A DNA stretch of 64,000 nucleotides from JAPLIS01 sp963719415. GTDB lineage: Bacteria; Babelota; Babeliae; Babelales; Vermiphilaceae. The stretch is taken from assembly GCA_963719415.1 (NCBI GenBank), contig OY970383.1:806001-870000 (forward strand), given 5' to 3'. Positions 16,238 to 24,450 of the stretch are shown piece by piece. Both the position numbers and the translations under genes were made by a program. Below the pieces are notes generated by a model. The model was not told the origin of the DNA. It ran no database searches and was given only the letters and a program-made list of their open reading frames with translations. Each line of letters opens with the position of its first letter. Position 1 is the stretch's first letter.

Positions 16238-19174
16238 ATGAGTAGGTGCAGTATGAAAATGCGAAACAATGGATTTTTTTTATTGATCTTGGTATTAGTT
16301 AGTTTGTCTTTTTTGAAAGCAAGCCCGCGTGTCTCTAGATTAAAAAAAATACACGCTTCTAGGGCAAGACAAACAATAAAAGCAGTTGATAAAAGTTTTG
16401 ATTCTTGGAATTCGCTTACTGAAAATAGTGACAAAATAAACATCAATAGTAGAGAAAAAAACAAGATAACAAATGGCACGATACATAAAACAATACATAA
16501 AACGATAGATAATAAACCAGAAGTGTACGTCTATCAGCTTGAAAATGGTCTTACTGTTTTAGTAAGGGTTGTCAAAACAGTGCCTAATGTATCAATGCAG
16601 TTATGGTATGGGGTTGGTTCTAAACATGAACAAGATGGGGAGCGAGGCTCAGCGCATTTGTTAGAGCATATGCTTTTTAAAGGGACCCATATTCGTTCAG
16701 AATCAGATATTAGTACGGAAGCGCATAAAATGTCTGCTGTTACCAATGCATTTACCTCATATGATTTTACCGGGTACATATTTGATTTTCCGGTACAAAA
16801 TTGGCGACATGGCTTAGCTATTTTTGCAGATTGTATGGAGAATTGTACTTTCAAAGAAGATCATTTAAGTTCTGAGATGAAGGCTGTAATTCAAGAATTA
16901 AAAATGTATAAAGATAGCTATCAGCGAACCCTTGTTGAGGAGCTTGTTGGGCTTATTTTTCAAGATCATCCGTATCATCATCCTATTGTTGGTTATAAAC
17001 AAGATCTATGGAATGTTAAGTCATCTGATCTTTTTGCTTTTTATAAAAAGCATTATAAGCCAAACAATGCTACTCTCATTGTCGTAGGAGATGTTGATCC
17101 TGATGATGTTTTTCAAGAGGCTAAAAAAGCCTTTGGGCATATAAAGCCAGATTGGTCACATAAAAAAGAAGAATTTTATTTTAATCAAGATATAGCAGCA
17201 AAATCTGTTCAGATATATCGGGATGTTAAGCAGCCACGAGTCTGCTTTGCGTTTGTTGTTCCTGGCCTATCTGCAAAAAAAGATCATCTGTTGTCTTTGA
17301 TAGATGTTGTTTTGGGACAAGGAAAAAGTTCTCGTTTGTATAAAAAAATAGTTGATGAGCTACAGCTTGCAACATCGCTTCGGTCTTCGAGTTACGATCT
17401 TTTTGATCATGGTCTTTTTTTGATAGCTGTTGAGCCTAAATCGGTTGAAACCATTGAAACGATTAGCTCTATTATTAAAAAAGAACTGGCAGAGGTGGCT
17501 GAAACTGGTATTACCGATGAAGAATTAATAACAGCTATTAAGCAGAATAAAATGGCGATCTATGGCCTTTTAGAAAGTAATAAGAGTCAAGCTGAAAGGA
17601 TTGGAGCTTCGTTTCTTGCAACTGGTGATCCTGAATATATTTATAATTATTTTAATTATCCCTTGGCAGAGTTAAAAGAAGGAGTGCATCAATTAATTAA
17701 AGACTATTTACGTCCAGCAGTTATGCACACAGGTCTTATTTTGCCATTGCCAGCATCAGAAAAAGAGCAATGGATTAAATTGCAAAAAAGATCTGATGAA
17801 GAAGATAAGCGTATTCTTTTTGGCAGAGTGCGTAATACCCCAGTAGAGCCACCAGTTAATGCAGATAAGGTAGAAGTTGGCAAACGAGTAGAATTTGCAT
17901 TTCCAAAGCCAGAGAAAGCGCTGCTATCTAATGGTTTAACTTTGTATTATTATAATAATCCTCAAACACCGAAGCTGGAATTGGTACTTTCTTTTGCGGC
18001 ACGTTCTTATTATGACTCTGACAAGCTGCCCGGCTTATATAATTTTGTTACATCTATGATGACAGAAGGAACGAAAAACTATACAGCGCAAGAGCTTGCT
18101 CATGCTGTTGAATCTCGTGGAATGGATATATCGGTCAGTCCAGGTAGAATTACCATGAGCTTTTTAAGTGAGGATCTTTTATTTGCATTAGATATTTTAG
18201 AAGAATTATTAACCAATGCTACTTTTGATACAAAAGAGATAGAAAAAGTTCGTGATCAATTAAATGCTAAAATTAAGCGCGTTTGGGATGATCCCGGCTT
18301 TATTTGTTCCCAATTAGTTAGAGAAGATGTGTATAAAGGGCACCCATACAGTAAGAATTTATTGGGTACGTATGAATCTATAGGAAAGATTACTCAGAAA
18401 GATCTGATTGATTTTTATACCAAGTATATTTCTCTTCAAGGAGCGCGTTTGGCAATAGTTGGTGATTTGAGCGGTTACAATATTGTAGAAGAACTAGAAA
18501 ATAGCTTAGGGAAATGTAAGGGTTGTTTCGTAGAACCTATTCAGTTTCCCGTAGTAAAATATGAAAAAGTTCATGAGATTAATTATCCTATTAATAGGGA
18601 TCAAGTAATGCTCTTTTTAGGTGCATTATCAATAGATCGCAAACATGCTGATTATGATAAATTAATGTTATTTGATCAGATATTTGGTGGTGGAGTACTT
18701 GGCTCTATGAGTTCTCGTCTTTTTGATTTACGAGAAGAGACCGGTCTTTTTTATACTATTGGTGGATCTCTTATTGCAGGAGCAGATGAGCAACCGGGCA
18801 TGTTAATGGTCAAAACAATTGTATCATTAGATCGTTTGCAAGAAGCTGAAAAAGCTATACGAAATACCATGCTAACGACTGTTGATACGGTAACCGAAGA
18901 AGAGTTTGAACAGGCAAAACAGGCGGTAATTAATTCATTAGTTAATAATTTTACTTCGAGTGCTCGTATGGCAGAACTGTTTTTATTTTTAGATAAATAT
19001 CGGTTGCCAATAGACTTTTTCGATAAAAGAGCTGTGCAGTTAGAGGCTATTACTTTAGATGAGGTTAAAGAAGCTGCAAGTAAGATATTAAACCAGAAGA
19101 GTTTATTAACAGTTCGTGTTGGTCGTGTAGATAAAATAGTGGCTGATGAAGAAAATGGCAATAGCAAAGAATAA
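16238..19174 (+). CDS. Secreted M16-family zinc metallopeptidase (paralogue 1)
   Basis: A 978-aa insulinase/processing-peptidase-type protein. The start is at 16238 or 16253/16259 (MKMRN); either precedes a signal peptide (GFFLLILVLVSLSFLKAS). After a Lys/Thr/Asn-rich linker (about 30-92) comes the active N-terminal half, with the inverted zinc motif HLLEH (140-144) and the downstream Glu in VIQELKMYKD. The C-terminal half lacks HxxEH (YNFVTSMMTEGT) and would be the non-catalytic clamp. Four structural repeats fit M16A/B single-chain enzymes. It is likely periplasmic or exported peptide turnover. A near-identical paralogue follows 45 bp later. Confidence 0.93.
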   Translation: MSRCSMKMRNNGFFLLILVLVSLSFLKASPRVSRLKKIHASRARQTIKAVDKSFDSWNSLTENSDKININSREKNKITNGTIHKTIHKTIDNKPEVYVYQLENGLTVLVRVVKTVPNVSMQLWYGVGSKHEQDGERGSAHLLEHMLFKGTHIRSESDISTEAHKMSAVTNAFTSYDFTGYIFDFPVQNWRHGLAIFADCMENCTFKEDHLSSEMKAVIQELKMYKDSYQRTLVEELVGLIFQDHPYHHPIVGYKQDLWNVKSSDLFAFYKKHYKPNNATLIVVGDVDPDDVFQEAKKAFGHIKPDWSHKKEEFYFNQDIAAKSVQIYRDVKQPRVCFAFVVPGLSAKKDHLLSLIDVVLGQGKSSRLYKKIVDELQLATSLRSSSYDLFDHGLFLIAVEPKSVETIETISSIIKKELAEVAETGITDEELITAIKQNKMAIYGLLESNKSQAERIGASFLATGDPEYIYNYFNYPLAELKEGVHQLIKDYLRPAVMHTGLILPLPASEKEQWIKLQKRSDEEDKRILFGRVRNTPVEPPVNADKVEVGKRVEFAFPKPEKALLSNGLTLYYYNNPQTPKLELVLSFAARSYYDSDKLPGLYNFVTSMMTEGTKNYTAQELAHAVESRGMDISVSPGRITMSFLSEDLLFALDILEELLTNATFDTKEIEKVRDQLNAKIKRVWDDPGFICSQLVREDVYKGHPYSKNLLGTYESIGKITQKDLIDFYTKYISLQGARLAIVGDLSGYNIVEELENSLGKCKGCFVEPIQFPVVKYEKVHEINYPINRDQVMLFLGALSIDRKHADYDKLMLFDQIFGGGVLGSMSSRLFDLREETGLFYTIGGSLIAGADEQPGMLMVKTIVSLDRLQEAEKAIRNTMLTTVDTVTEEEFEQAKQAVINSLVNNFTSSARMAELFLFLDKYRLPIDFFDKRAVQLEAITLDEVKEAASKILNQKSLLTVRVGRVDKIVADEENGNSKE

Positions 19175-19219
19175 TAGGCGACAGCAAAGAGTAATATACG
19201 AAACAGGAACAGAATAGAC

Positions 19220-22006
19220 ATGAATACTAGAGAAAAAAAGAGCATAGAAAAAAACAAAATAATAAGCAGTGCAACAGATAAAGCGATGGATGGCATGACT
19301 GGTAGTTTAATGAGCAATGTGACTGGTAACTTGAAAGATCGAGAACCGCAAGTACACACCTACCAGCTTGAAAATGGCCTTACTGTTTTGGTAAGAGTTG
19401 TTAAAACAGTACCAAATGTATCAATGCAGTTATGGTATGGTGTTGGTTCTAAGCATGAAAAAGATGGCGAACGAGGCTATGCGCATCTTTTGGAGCATAT
19501 GATTTTTAAAGGGACGCATACTCGCTCAGAGTCAGATATTAACACAGAAACGCACAAAATGTCTGGCGTTACCAATGCATTTACTTCTTATGATTATACA
19601 GGGTATATATTTAACTTTCCGGTACAAAATTGGCGGCATGGATTAGTTATTTTTGCAGATTGTATGGAGAACTGTACTTTCAAAGAGGATCATTTAAGTT
19701 CCGAAATGAAGGCAGTAATTCAAGAACTAAAAATGAATAAAGATCGTTATCTGCGAAGTCTTCTTTGCGAGCTTATAGGACTTATTTTTTCAGATCATCC
19801 ATATCATCATCCGGTGATTGGTTATAAGCAGGATTTATGGAGTGTTAAGGCGTCAGATCTTGTTTCTTTTTATAAAAAACATTACAAGCCAAACAATGCC
19901 ACACTTGTCGTCGTAGGAGATGTTGATCCTGAAAATGTTCTAGAAGAAGCTAAAAAACTTTTTGGACATATAAAGCCAGATTGGTCATATAAAAAAGAAG
20001 AATTCTATTTTAATCAAGATATAGCGGCAAAATCTGTTCAGATATACCGAGATGTTGAGCAGCCACAAGCATGTTTTACTTTTGTTGTTCCTGGTCTATC
20101 GGCTAAAAAAGAACATTTTCTCTCTTTGATAGATGTTGTTTTGGGACAAGGAAAGAGCTCTCGACTGTATAAAAAAATAGTTGATGAGCTACAACTTGCA
20201 ACATCGTTGCAGTCTTTTTATTACGATCTTTTTGATCACGGTCTTTTTTTCATAGCTGTTGAGCCTAAATCAGTCGAAGATATTGAAGCTATTAGCGCTA
20301 TTATTAAAAAAGAGCTAACTGAACTGGCTGAAACAGGTATTACTGATGAAGAGTTAACAACAGCCATTAAGCAGAATAAAATGGCAATCTATGGACTTTT
20401 AGAAAGTAATAGTAGTCAAGCTGAAAAAATTGGTGCCGCATTTTTAGCAACGGGTGATCCTGAATATGTGTATAATTATTTTGATTATTCTTTACAAGAG
20501 CTCAAAGAAGGGGTTCATCAACTAATCAAAGATTATTTCCGGCCAGCAGTTATGCATTCCGGCTTTGTATTACCATTACCTGCATCGGAAAAAGAGCAAT
20601 GGATTACACAGCAAAAGATATCTGATGAAGAAGATAAACGTATTCTTTTTGGCAGGGTACGAACTACACAAATAGAACCGCCCGTTAATGCTGATAAAGT
20701 TGAAGTTGGCAAGCGCGTAGAATTTGCATTTCCAAAGCCAGAGAAAGCTCTTCTATCAAATAATGTACAGCTTTATTATTATAATAATGCTAAAATTCCA
20801 AAACTTGAGTTAGTGCTTTCTTTTGTAGCTCGTTCTTATTATGATTCGGATACGTTGCCGGGGTTATATAATTTTGTTACGGCTATGATGGAAGAAGGAA
20901 CAAAAAACTATACCGCGCAAGAATTTGCTCATGCTATTGAATCTCGTGGCATGCATATATCAGTGAATCCGGGTAGAATTACCATGAGTTTCTTAAGTGA
21001 AGATCTTCTGTTTGCATTACATATTTTACAAGAGCTTCTGACTAATGTTAGTTTTGATAAAAAAGAGATAGAAAAAGTTCGTAATCAGTTAAAAGCTAAG
21101 GTTAAGCGTTTTTGGGATGAGCCGGGTCTTATCTGTTCTCAGTTAGTTCAAGAAGATATATATAAAGGACATCCATACAGTAAAAACTTATTGGGTACTT
21201 ATGAATCTATAGAAAAGATTACTCAGAAAGATCTGATTGATTTTTATACCAAGTATATTTCTCTTCAAGGAGCGCGTCTGGCAATAGTTGGTGATTTGAG
21301 CGCTTACAATATTGTAGAAGAATTAGAAAAAGCTTTAGGGACATGTAAAGGTACTACGGTAGAGCCTATTCAGTTTCCAGTAATAAAATATGAAAAAACT
21401 CATGAGATTAATTATCCTATTAATAGAGATCAAGTTGTGCTCTTTTTGGGAGCCCTATCAGTTGGCCGTAAGCATCCTGATTATGACAAACTAATGTTAT
21501 TTGATCAGATATTCGGTGGCGGCGTGCTCGGTTCTATGAGTTCGCGTCTTTTTGATTTGCGTGAAGAAACTGGCCTTTTTTATACCATTAAAGGGTCTTT
21601 GATTGCAGGAGCAGATGAGCAACCAGGTATGCTGATGGTTAAAACAATAGTATCATTAGACCGTCTAGAAGAAGCTGAAAAAGCTATTCGAAATACTATG
21701 TTAACGGCTGTTGATACAATAACGGAAGAAGAATTTGAACAGGCAAAACAGGCGGTAATTAATTCATTGGTTAATAATTTTACTTCGAGCGAACGCATGG
21801 CTGAAGCATTTTTATTTTTAGATAAATATAAGTTACCAGCAGATTTTTTTGATAAAAGAGCTGCGCAGTTAGAGGCTATTACTCTAGATGAAGTTAAAGA
21901 AGCTGCAGCTAAAATATTAAATCAGAATAGTTTATTAACAGTTCGTGTTGGACGTGTTGAAAAAAAGGGTCTTGATATAAAAGACGGTGATAGCAAAAAA
22001 AGATAG
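19220..22006 (+). CDS. M16-family zinc metallopeptidase (paralogue 2, no signal peptide)
   Basis: A 928-aa paralogue, alignable along almost its whole length with the gene upstream (e.g. both have YQLENGLTVLVRVVKTVPNV), with HLLEH and VIQELKMNKD intact. Unlike its twin it starts with MNTREKKSIEKNKIISS and shows no hydrophobic leader. AGGAAC upstream of ATG 19220 supports this start, which aligns near residue 69 of paralogue 1. The product is therefore predicted to be cytoplasmic unless exported by another route. The pair is a recent tandem duplication, probably co-transcribed. A strong hairpin terminator follows. Confidence 0.92.
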   Translation: MNTREKKSIEKNKIISSATDKAMDGMTGSLMSNVTGNLKDREPQVHTYQLENGLTVLVRVVKTVPNVSMQLWYGVGSKHEKDGERGYAHLLEHMIFKGTHTRSESDINTETHKMSGVTNAFTSYDYTGYIFNFPVQNWRHGLVIFADCMENCTFKEDHLSSEMKAVIQELKMNKDRYLRSLLCELIGLIFSDHPYHHPVIGYKQDLWSVKASDLVSFYKKHYKPNNATLVVVGDVDPENVLEEAKKLFGHIKPDWSYKKEEFYFNQDIAAKSVQIYRDVEQPQACFTFVVPGLSAKKEHFLSLIDVVLGQGKSSRLYKKIVDELQLATSLQSFYYDLFDHGLFFIAVEPKSVEDIEAISAIIKKELTELAETGITDEELTTAIKQNKMAIYGLLESNSSQAEKIGAAFLATGDPEYVYNYFDYSLQELKEGVHQLIKDYFRPAVMHSGFVLPLPASEKEQWITQQKISDEEDKRILFGRVRTTQIEPPVNADKVEVGKRVEFAFPKPEKALLSNNVQLYYYNNAKIPKLELVLSFVARSYYDSDTLPGLYNFVTAMMEEGTKNYTAQEFAHAIESRGMHISVNPGRITMSFLSEDLLFALHILQELLTNVSFDKKEIEKVRNQLKAKVKRFWDEPGLICSQLVQEDIYKGHPYSKNLLGTYESIEKITQKDLIDFYTKYISLQGARLAIVGDLSAYNIVEELEKALGTCKGTTVEPIQFPVIKYEKTHEINYPINRDQVVLFLGALSVGRKHPDYDKLMLFDQIFGGGVLGSMSSRLFDLREETGLFYTIKGSLIAGADEQPGMLMVKTIVSLDRLEEAEKAIRNTMLTAVDTITEEEFEQAKQAVINSLVNNFTSSERMAEAFLFLDKYKLPADFFDKRAAQLEAITLDEVKEAAAKILNQNSLLTVRVGRVEKKGLDIKDGDSKKR

Positions 22007-22057
22007 CGGTAAAAGAATAGTAGCACATTTTATTTATATTAAAATTTAGACTAATAA

Positions 22058-22102
22058 AATAAACTGGCGATATAATTATAAAAATTATATCGCCAGTTTA
22101 TT
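22058..22102. terminator. Bidirectional terminator after the M16 pair
   Basis: Perfect 20-bp stem (AATAAACTGGCGATATAATT at 22058-22077, its complement at 22083-22102) with a 5-nt loop, flanked by A/T runs. It separates the plus-strand M16 genes from the convergent gene at 22142. Confidence 0.85.
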
Positions 22103-22141
22103 TGTTTTCAGCACTATTAATTTTGTATTATAAAGGTTTAG

Positions 22142-22522
22142 TTAATCGACTAGAGAATAGGCTGCCATAATTTCTTGACGACTTTTTTCTATTATTTCTT
22201 GTTGTTCTTCTACGTCGCGTATTTCATCAATAATAGATTTTGCCGTTATTTCTTGGCCATTATTTTGGGTGAGACTATTTGTACCCACTCCTAATTGGTG
22301 AGCAATTTTCTTTTTTACAGTTTGAACGGTGTCCTTTGGGCCTATTTCTAAAGAATAGTGTCCATAGTTATGCTTTCTGCTTGTACCAAAGACCCATGCT
22401 GCATGTTTTAAGCCATGCTCGAACAAAGTATTGTCTGCTTTTGGTTGGTATGCGCAAAAAACAGTTGGTGTGTAGTTGATGATAACGAGAACAAAAAAGA
22501 TTTGCTTGAGAAAAACTTTCAT
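22142..22522 (-). CDS. Secreted protein with a ubiquitin-like segment
   Basis: A 126-aa product. GGAC precedes the ATG, and a signal peptide spans residues 1-24 (KQIFFVLVIINYTPTVFCA). Residues 58-76 read LEIGPKDTVQTVKKKIAHQ, which lines up with the beta2-alpha1 part of ubiquitin (LEVEPSDTIENVKAKIQDK) at about half its positions, including the Pro-x-Asp-Thr and Val-Lys-x-Lys-Ile core. The following LGVGTNSLTQNNGQEI matches the loop and beta-strand region of the fold in spacing. No Gly-Gly C-terminus is present; instead there is a Glu-rich helix. Export plus ubiquitin likeness suggests a host-directed role, an inference that needs structural support. Confidence 0.6.
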   Translation of the reverse strand: MKVFLKQIFFVLVIINYTPTVFCAYQPKADNTLFEHGLKHAAWVFGTSRKHNYGHYSLEIGPKDTVQTVKKKIAHQLGVGTNSLTQNNGQEITAKSIIDEIRDVEEQQEIIEKSRQEIMAAYSLVD

Positions 22523-22761
22523 ACCGTCCTTTTTTTACGGGTTTTATAGTAATAGAATTCTAGTGCCTCGTTCAAACATAGCGCTTTTTATAAAAATGAC
22601 AATAGTTTATTATGGGTTTATTTAATCAAAAAAATTTCGAAGGTTTATTGGTGTTTTAGGGTTTTTTTATTCTTTTTTATGCTACCATTATATTCTACGT
22701 TATTATTATTTTCTCTATTACTATTGTTACCGTTCTCCATTTTTGGAGCAGCAAAAAAATT

Positions 22762-23694
22762 ATGAATATCGATACAAAAGAATTAGATCAATTTAAGGCG
22801 TTTATTTGGGATTTTTATGCCCAACATAAGCGTGAGTTTCCTTGGAGAAACATTCAAGATCCTTATGCAATTGTTGTTTCAGAGATTATGCTGCAGCAAA
22901 CACAAACGCATAGAGTTCAGGATAGGTATTTAGCATTTATGAATAGATTTCCTGATTTTGTTACGTTAGCTACAAGCTCTTTATACGATGTTTTAAACGT
23001 ATGGCAGGGGTTAGGGTATAATAGAAGAGGAAAATGGCTGCATCAGATAGCAAATATAGTAGTGCAAGAGTTTCAGGGACAGTTACCTGATAGCCCAGAT
23101 ATATTGATTACTTTTCCTGGTATAGGAGCTGCGACAGCATCATCGATCTGTGCATTTGCTTTTAATAAGCCGACGGTGTTTATTGAAACAAATATTCGAG
23201 CTGTTTTTATTAATCAATTTTTCAAACATCGCACAGATATCAGCGACAAAGAACTGTTTCCTTTAATTGGAGCAACCGTGGATCAAGATAATCCGAGAGA
23301 GTGGTATTATGCATTGATGGATTATGGTGTATTTTTAAAACAGAGCGGTAAAAATCCTAATACAAAAAGCAAACATTATACTAAACAGAGTCGATTTGAA
23401 GGTTCTGATAGACAGATTCGGGGCGCGGTTATTCGGCTTTTAGTGGAAAAAAAATCGATTGAAAGATTGGAAATATATAATCTATTATTAGCAGTAGAAT
23501 CTATTCCTGGTAATAATAGTGATAGTAAACATGACAATAAATATGAGAGTAAAGGCGATAGCAAAGCTGAGAGTAAAAGTGGTAATAAAAGCGATAGTAA
23601 AAAAAGAATTGATGCAATTGTCGATCAGTTAATTCGAGAATCTTTTATTGTAAATACTATTGAGGGTAATAATAATTATTTATCTATTCTTTAG
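22762..23694 (+). CDS. MutY-like HhH-GPD DNA glycosylase without Fe-S cluster
   Basis: A 310-aa protein of the A/G-mismatch adenine glycosylase group. It has REFPWRNIQDPY, the catalytic Glu41 in SEIMLQQTQTHRVQDRY, WQGLGYNRR, and a helix-hairpin-helix FPGIGAATASSIC (118-130). The position of the catalytic Asp of MutY (DGNV) reads IETN (Glu142). The C-terminal four-Cys cluster is replaced by an MDYG...NPNTKSKHYTKQSRFEGS motif, a variant I associate with small-genome and CPR-type bacteria. Residues about 253-283 are an inserted Ser/Asp/Lys repeat. The NUDIX-like MutT domain is missing. Probably a repair glycosylase; exact base specificity uncertain. Confidence 0.82.
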   Translation: MNIDTKELDQFKAFIWDFYAQHKREFPWRNIQDPYAIVVSEIMLQQTQTHRVQDRYLAFMNRFPDFVTLATSSLYDVLNVWQGLGYNRRGKWLHQIANIVVQEFQGQLPDSPDILITFPGIGAATASSICAFAFNKPTVFIETNIRAVFINQFFKHRTDISDKELFPLIGATVDQDNPREWYYALMDYGVFLKQSGKNPNTKSKHYTKQSRFEGSDRQIRGAVIRLLVEKKSIERLEIYNLLLAVESIPGNNSDSKHDNKYESKGDSKAESKSGNKSDSKKRIDAIVDQLIRESFIVNTIEGNNNYLSIL

Positions 23695-23737
23695 CTTATT
23701 TGTTTAACTTGTTATTTTACACACGAACATGCAAAAA

Positions 23738-23764
23738 AGGGCATGATTATAAAAATCATGCCCT
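23738..23764. terminator. Bidirectional terminator
   Basis: AGGGCATGATT at 23738-23748 pairs with AATCATGCCCT at 23754-23764, with A-tract and T-containing flanks on either side. It sits between the convergent genes ending at 23694 and 23791. Confidence 0.8.
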
Positions 23765-23790
23765 CTTTATCGCTATCTCTAGTTTTTTAA

Positions 23791-24300
23791 TTAATATACT
23801 TTTTCTGGTTCGTTTTCATCTGACATTGGTTCTGCCATGTCATTTTCTACCATGTTATTGTTGACGTTGACTGGCATAATACTCATTTGAGCTTCTCCTG
23901 GTGCTGGCATCATTGGTTTTGTGCTTACACCTGCAGGAAGAGCCATTGCCCCCTCTTGAGCACGTAGATTAATTTCTTTGGCAAGCATCTTAGCTTGTTC
24001 TGGTATCATCGTCATTTCAGACATCAACGTTTTTGCGTTTGTTAAATGCTCAATTAACGCCTCTTCAGAGTTCGTAGCTTGCGAAACAAATACTCTTCTC
24101 GATGCTCCAGGCGGTGGAGTCTGTTTTTCGAGCCTTTTTTGTCTAGCAGATCTATTTACAGACGACATTGGTTTACGCAGTGTAGAAGCATTCGCAGCGG
24201 AGGTTCCTTTAGCCGTACTACCACCACCTCTACCACTATATAAAAGACCAGGTACTAATACAACGCTCAGAACGAGGCTGAGTAATAATTTTTTATTCAT
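23791..24300 (-). CDS. Secreted hypothetical protein
   Basis: A 169-aa product. AGGAG sits 6-7 bp before the ATG. A textbook signal peptide (KLLLSLVLSVVLVPGLLYS) is followed by a Gly/Ser/Thr-rich linker, then a helical region (about 80-125: EEALIEHLTNAKTLMSEMTMIPEQ) and an acidic Asn/Met-rich tail. No recognised domain. Composition resembles the other exported unknowns of the window, but it lacks the signature of the array at 53.6-61 kb. Confidence 0.7.
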   Translation of the reverse strand: MNKKLLLSLVLSVVLVPGLLYSGRGGGSTAKGTSAANASTLRKPMSSVNRSARQKRLEKQTPPPGASRRVFVSQATNSEEALIEHLTNAKTLMSEMTMIPEQAKMLAKEINLRAQEGAMALPAGVSTKPMMPAPGEAQMSIMPVNVNNNMVENDMAEPMSDENEPEKVY

Positions 24301-24450
24301 AAAAACTCCTTTTTTGTGTTTAGATATCTATATAATTGGACAGAATAATAACGTATAGCTCCTAGTGTATAATGTAGCCCACAATTTGGCTTATAATTTT
24401 ATAATAGAAAATATTGGCCTAAGAAGTCAATAATTATAAAAAAATATTAA

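Noticed and set aside
18751..19359. 202-aa minus-strand ORF across the M16 gene junction
   Set aside because: Lies antisense to highly conserved peptidase codons in both paralogues; no ribosome site or family resemblance.
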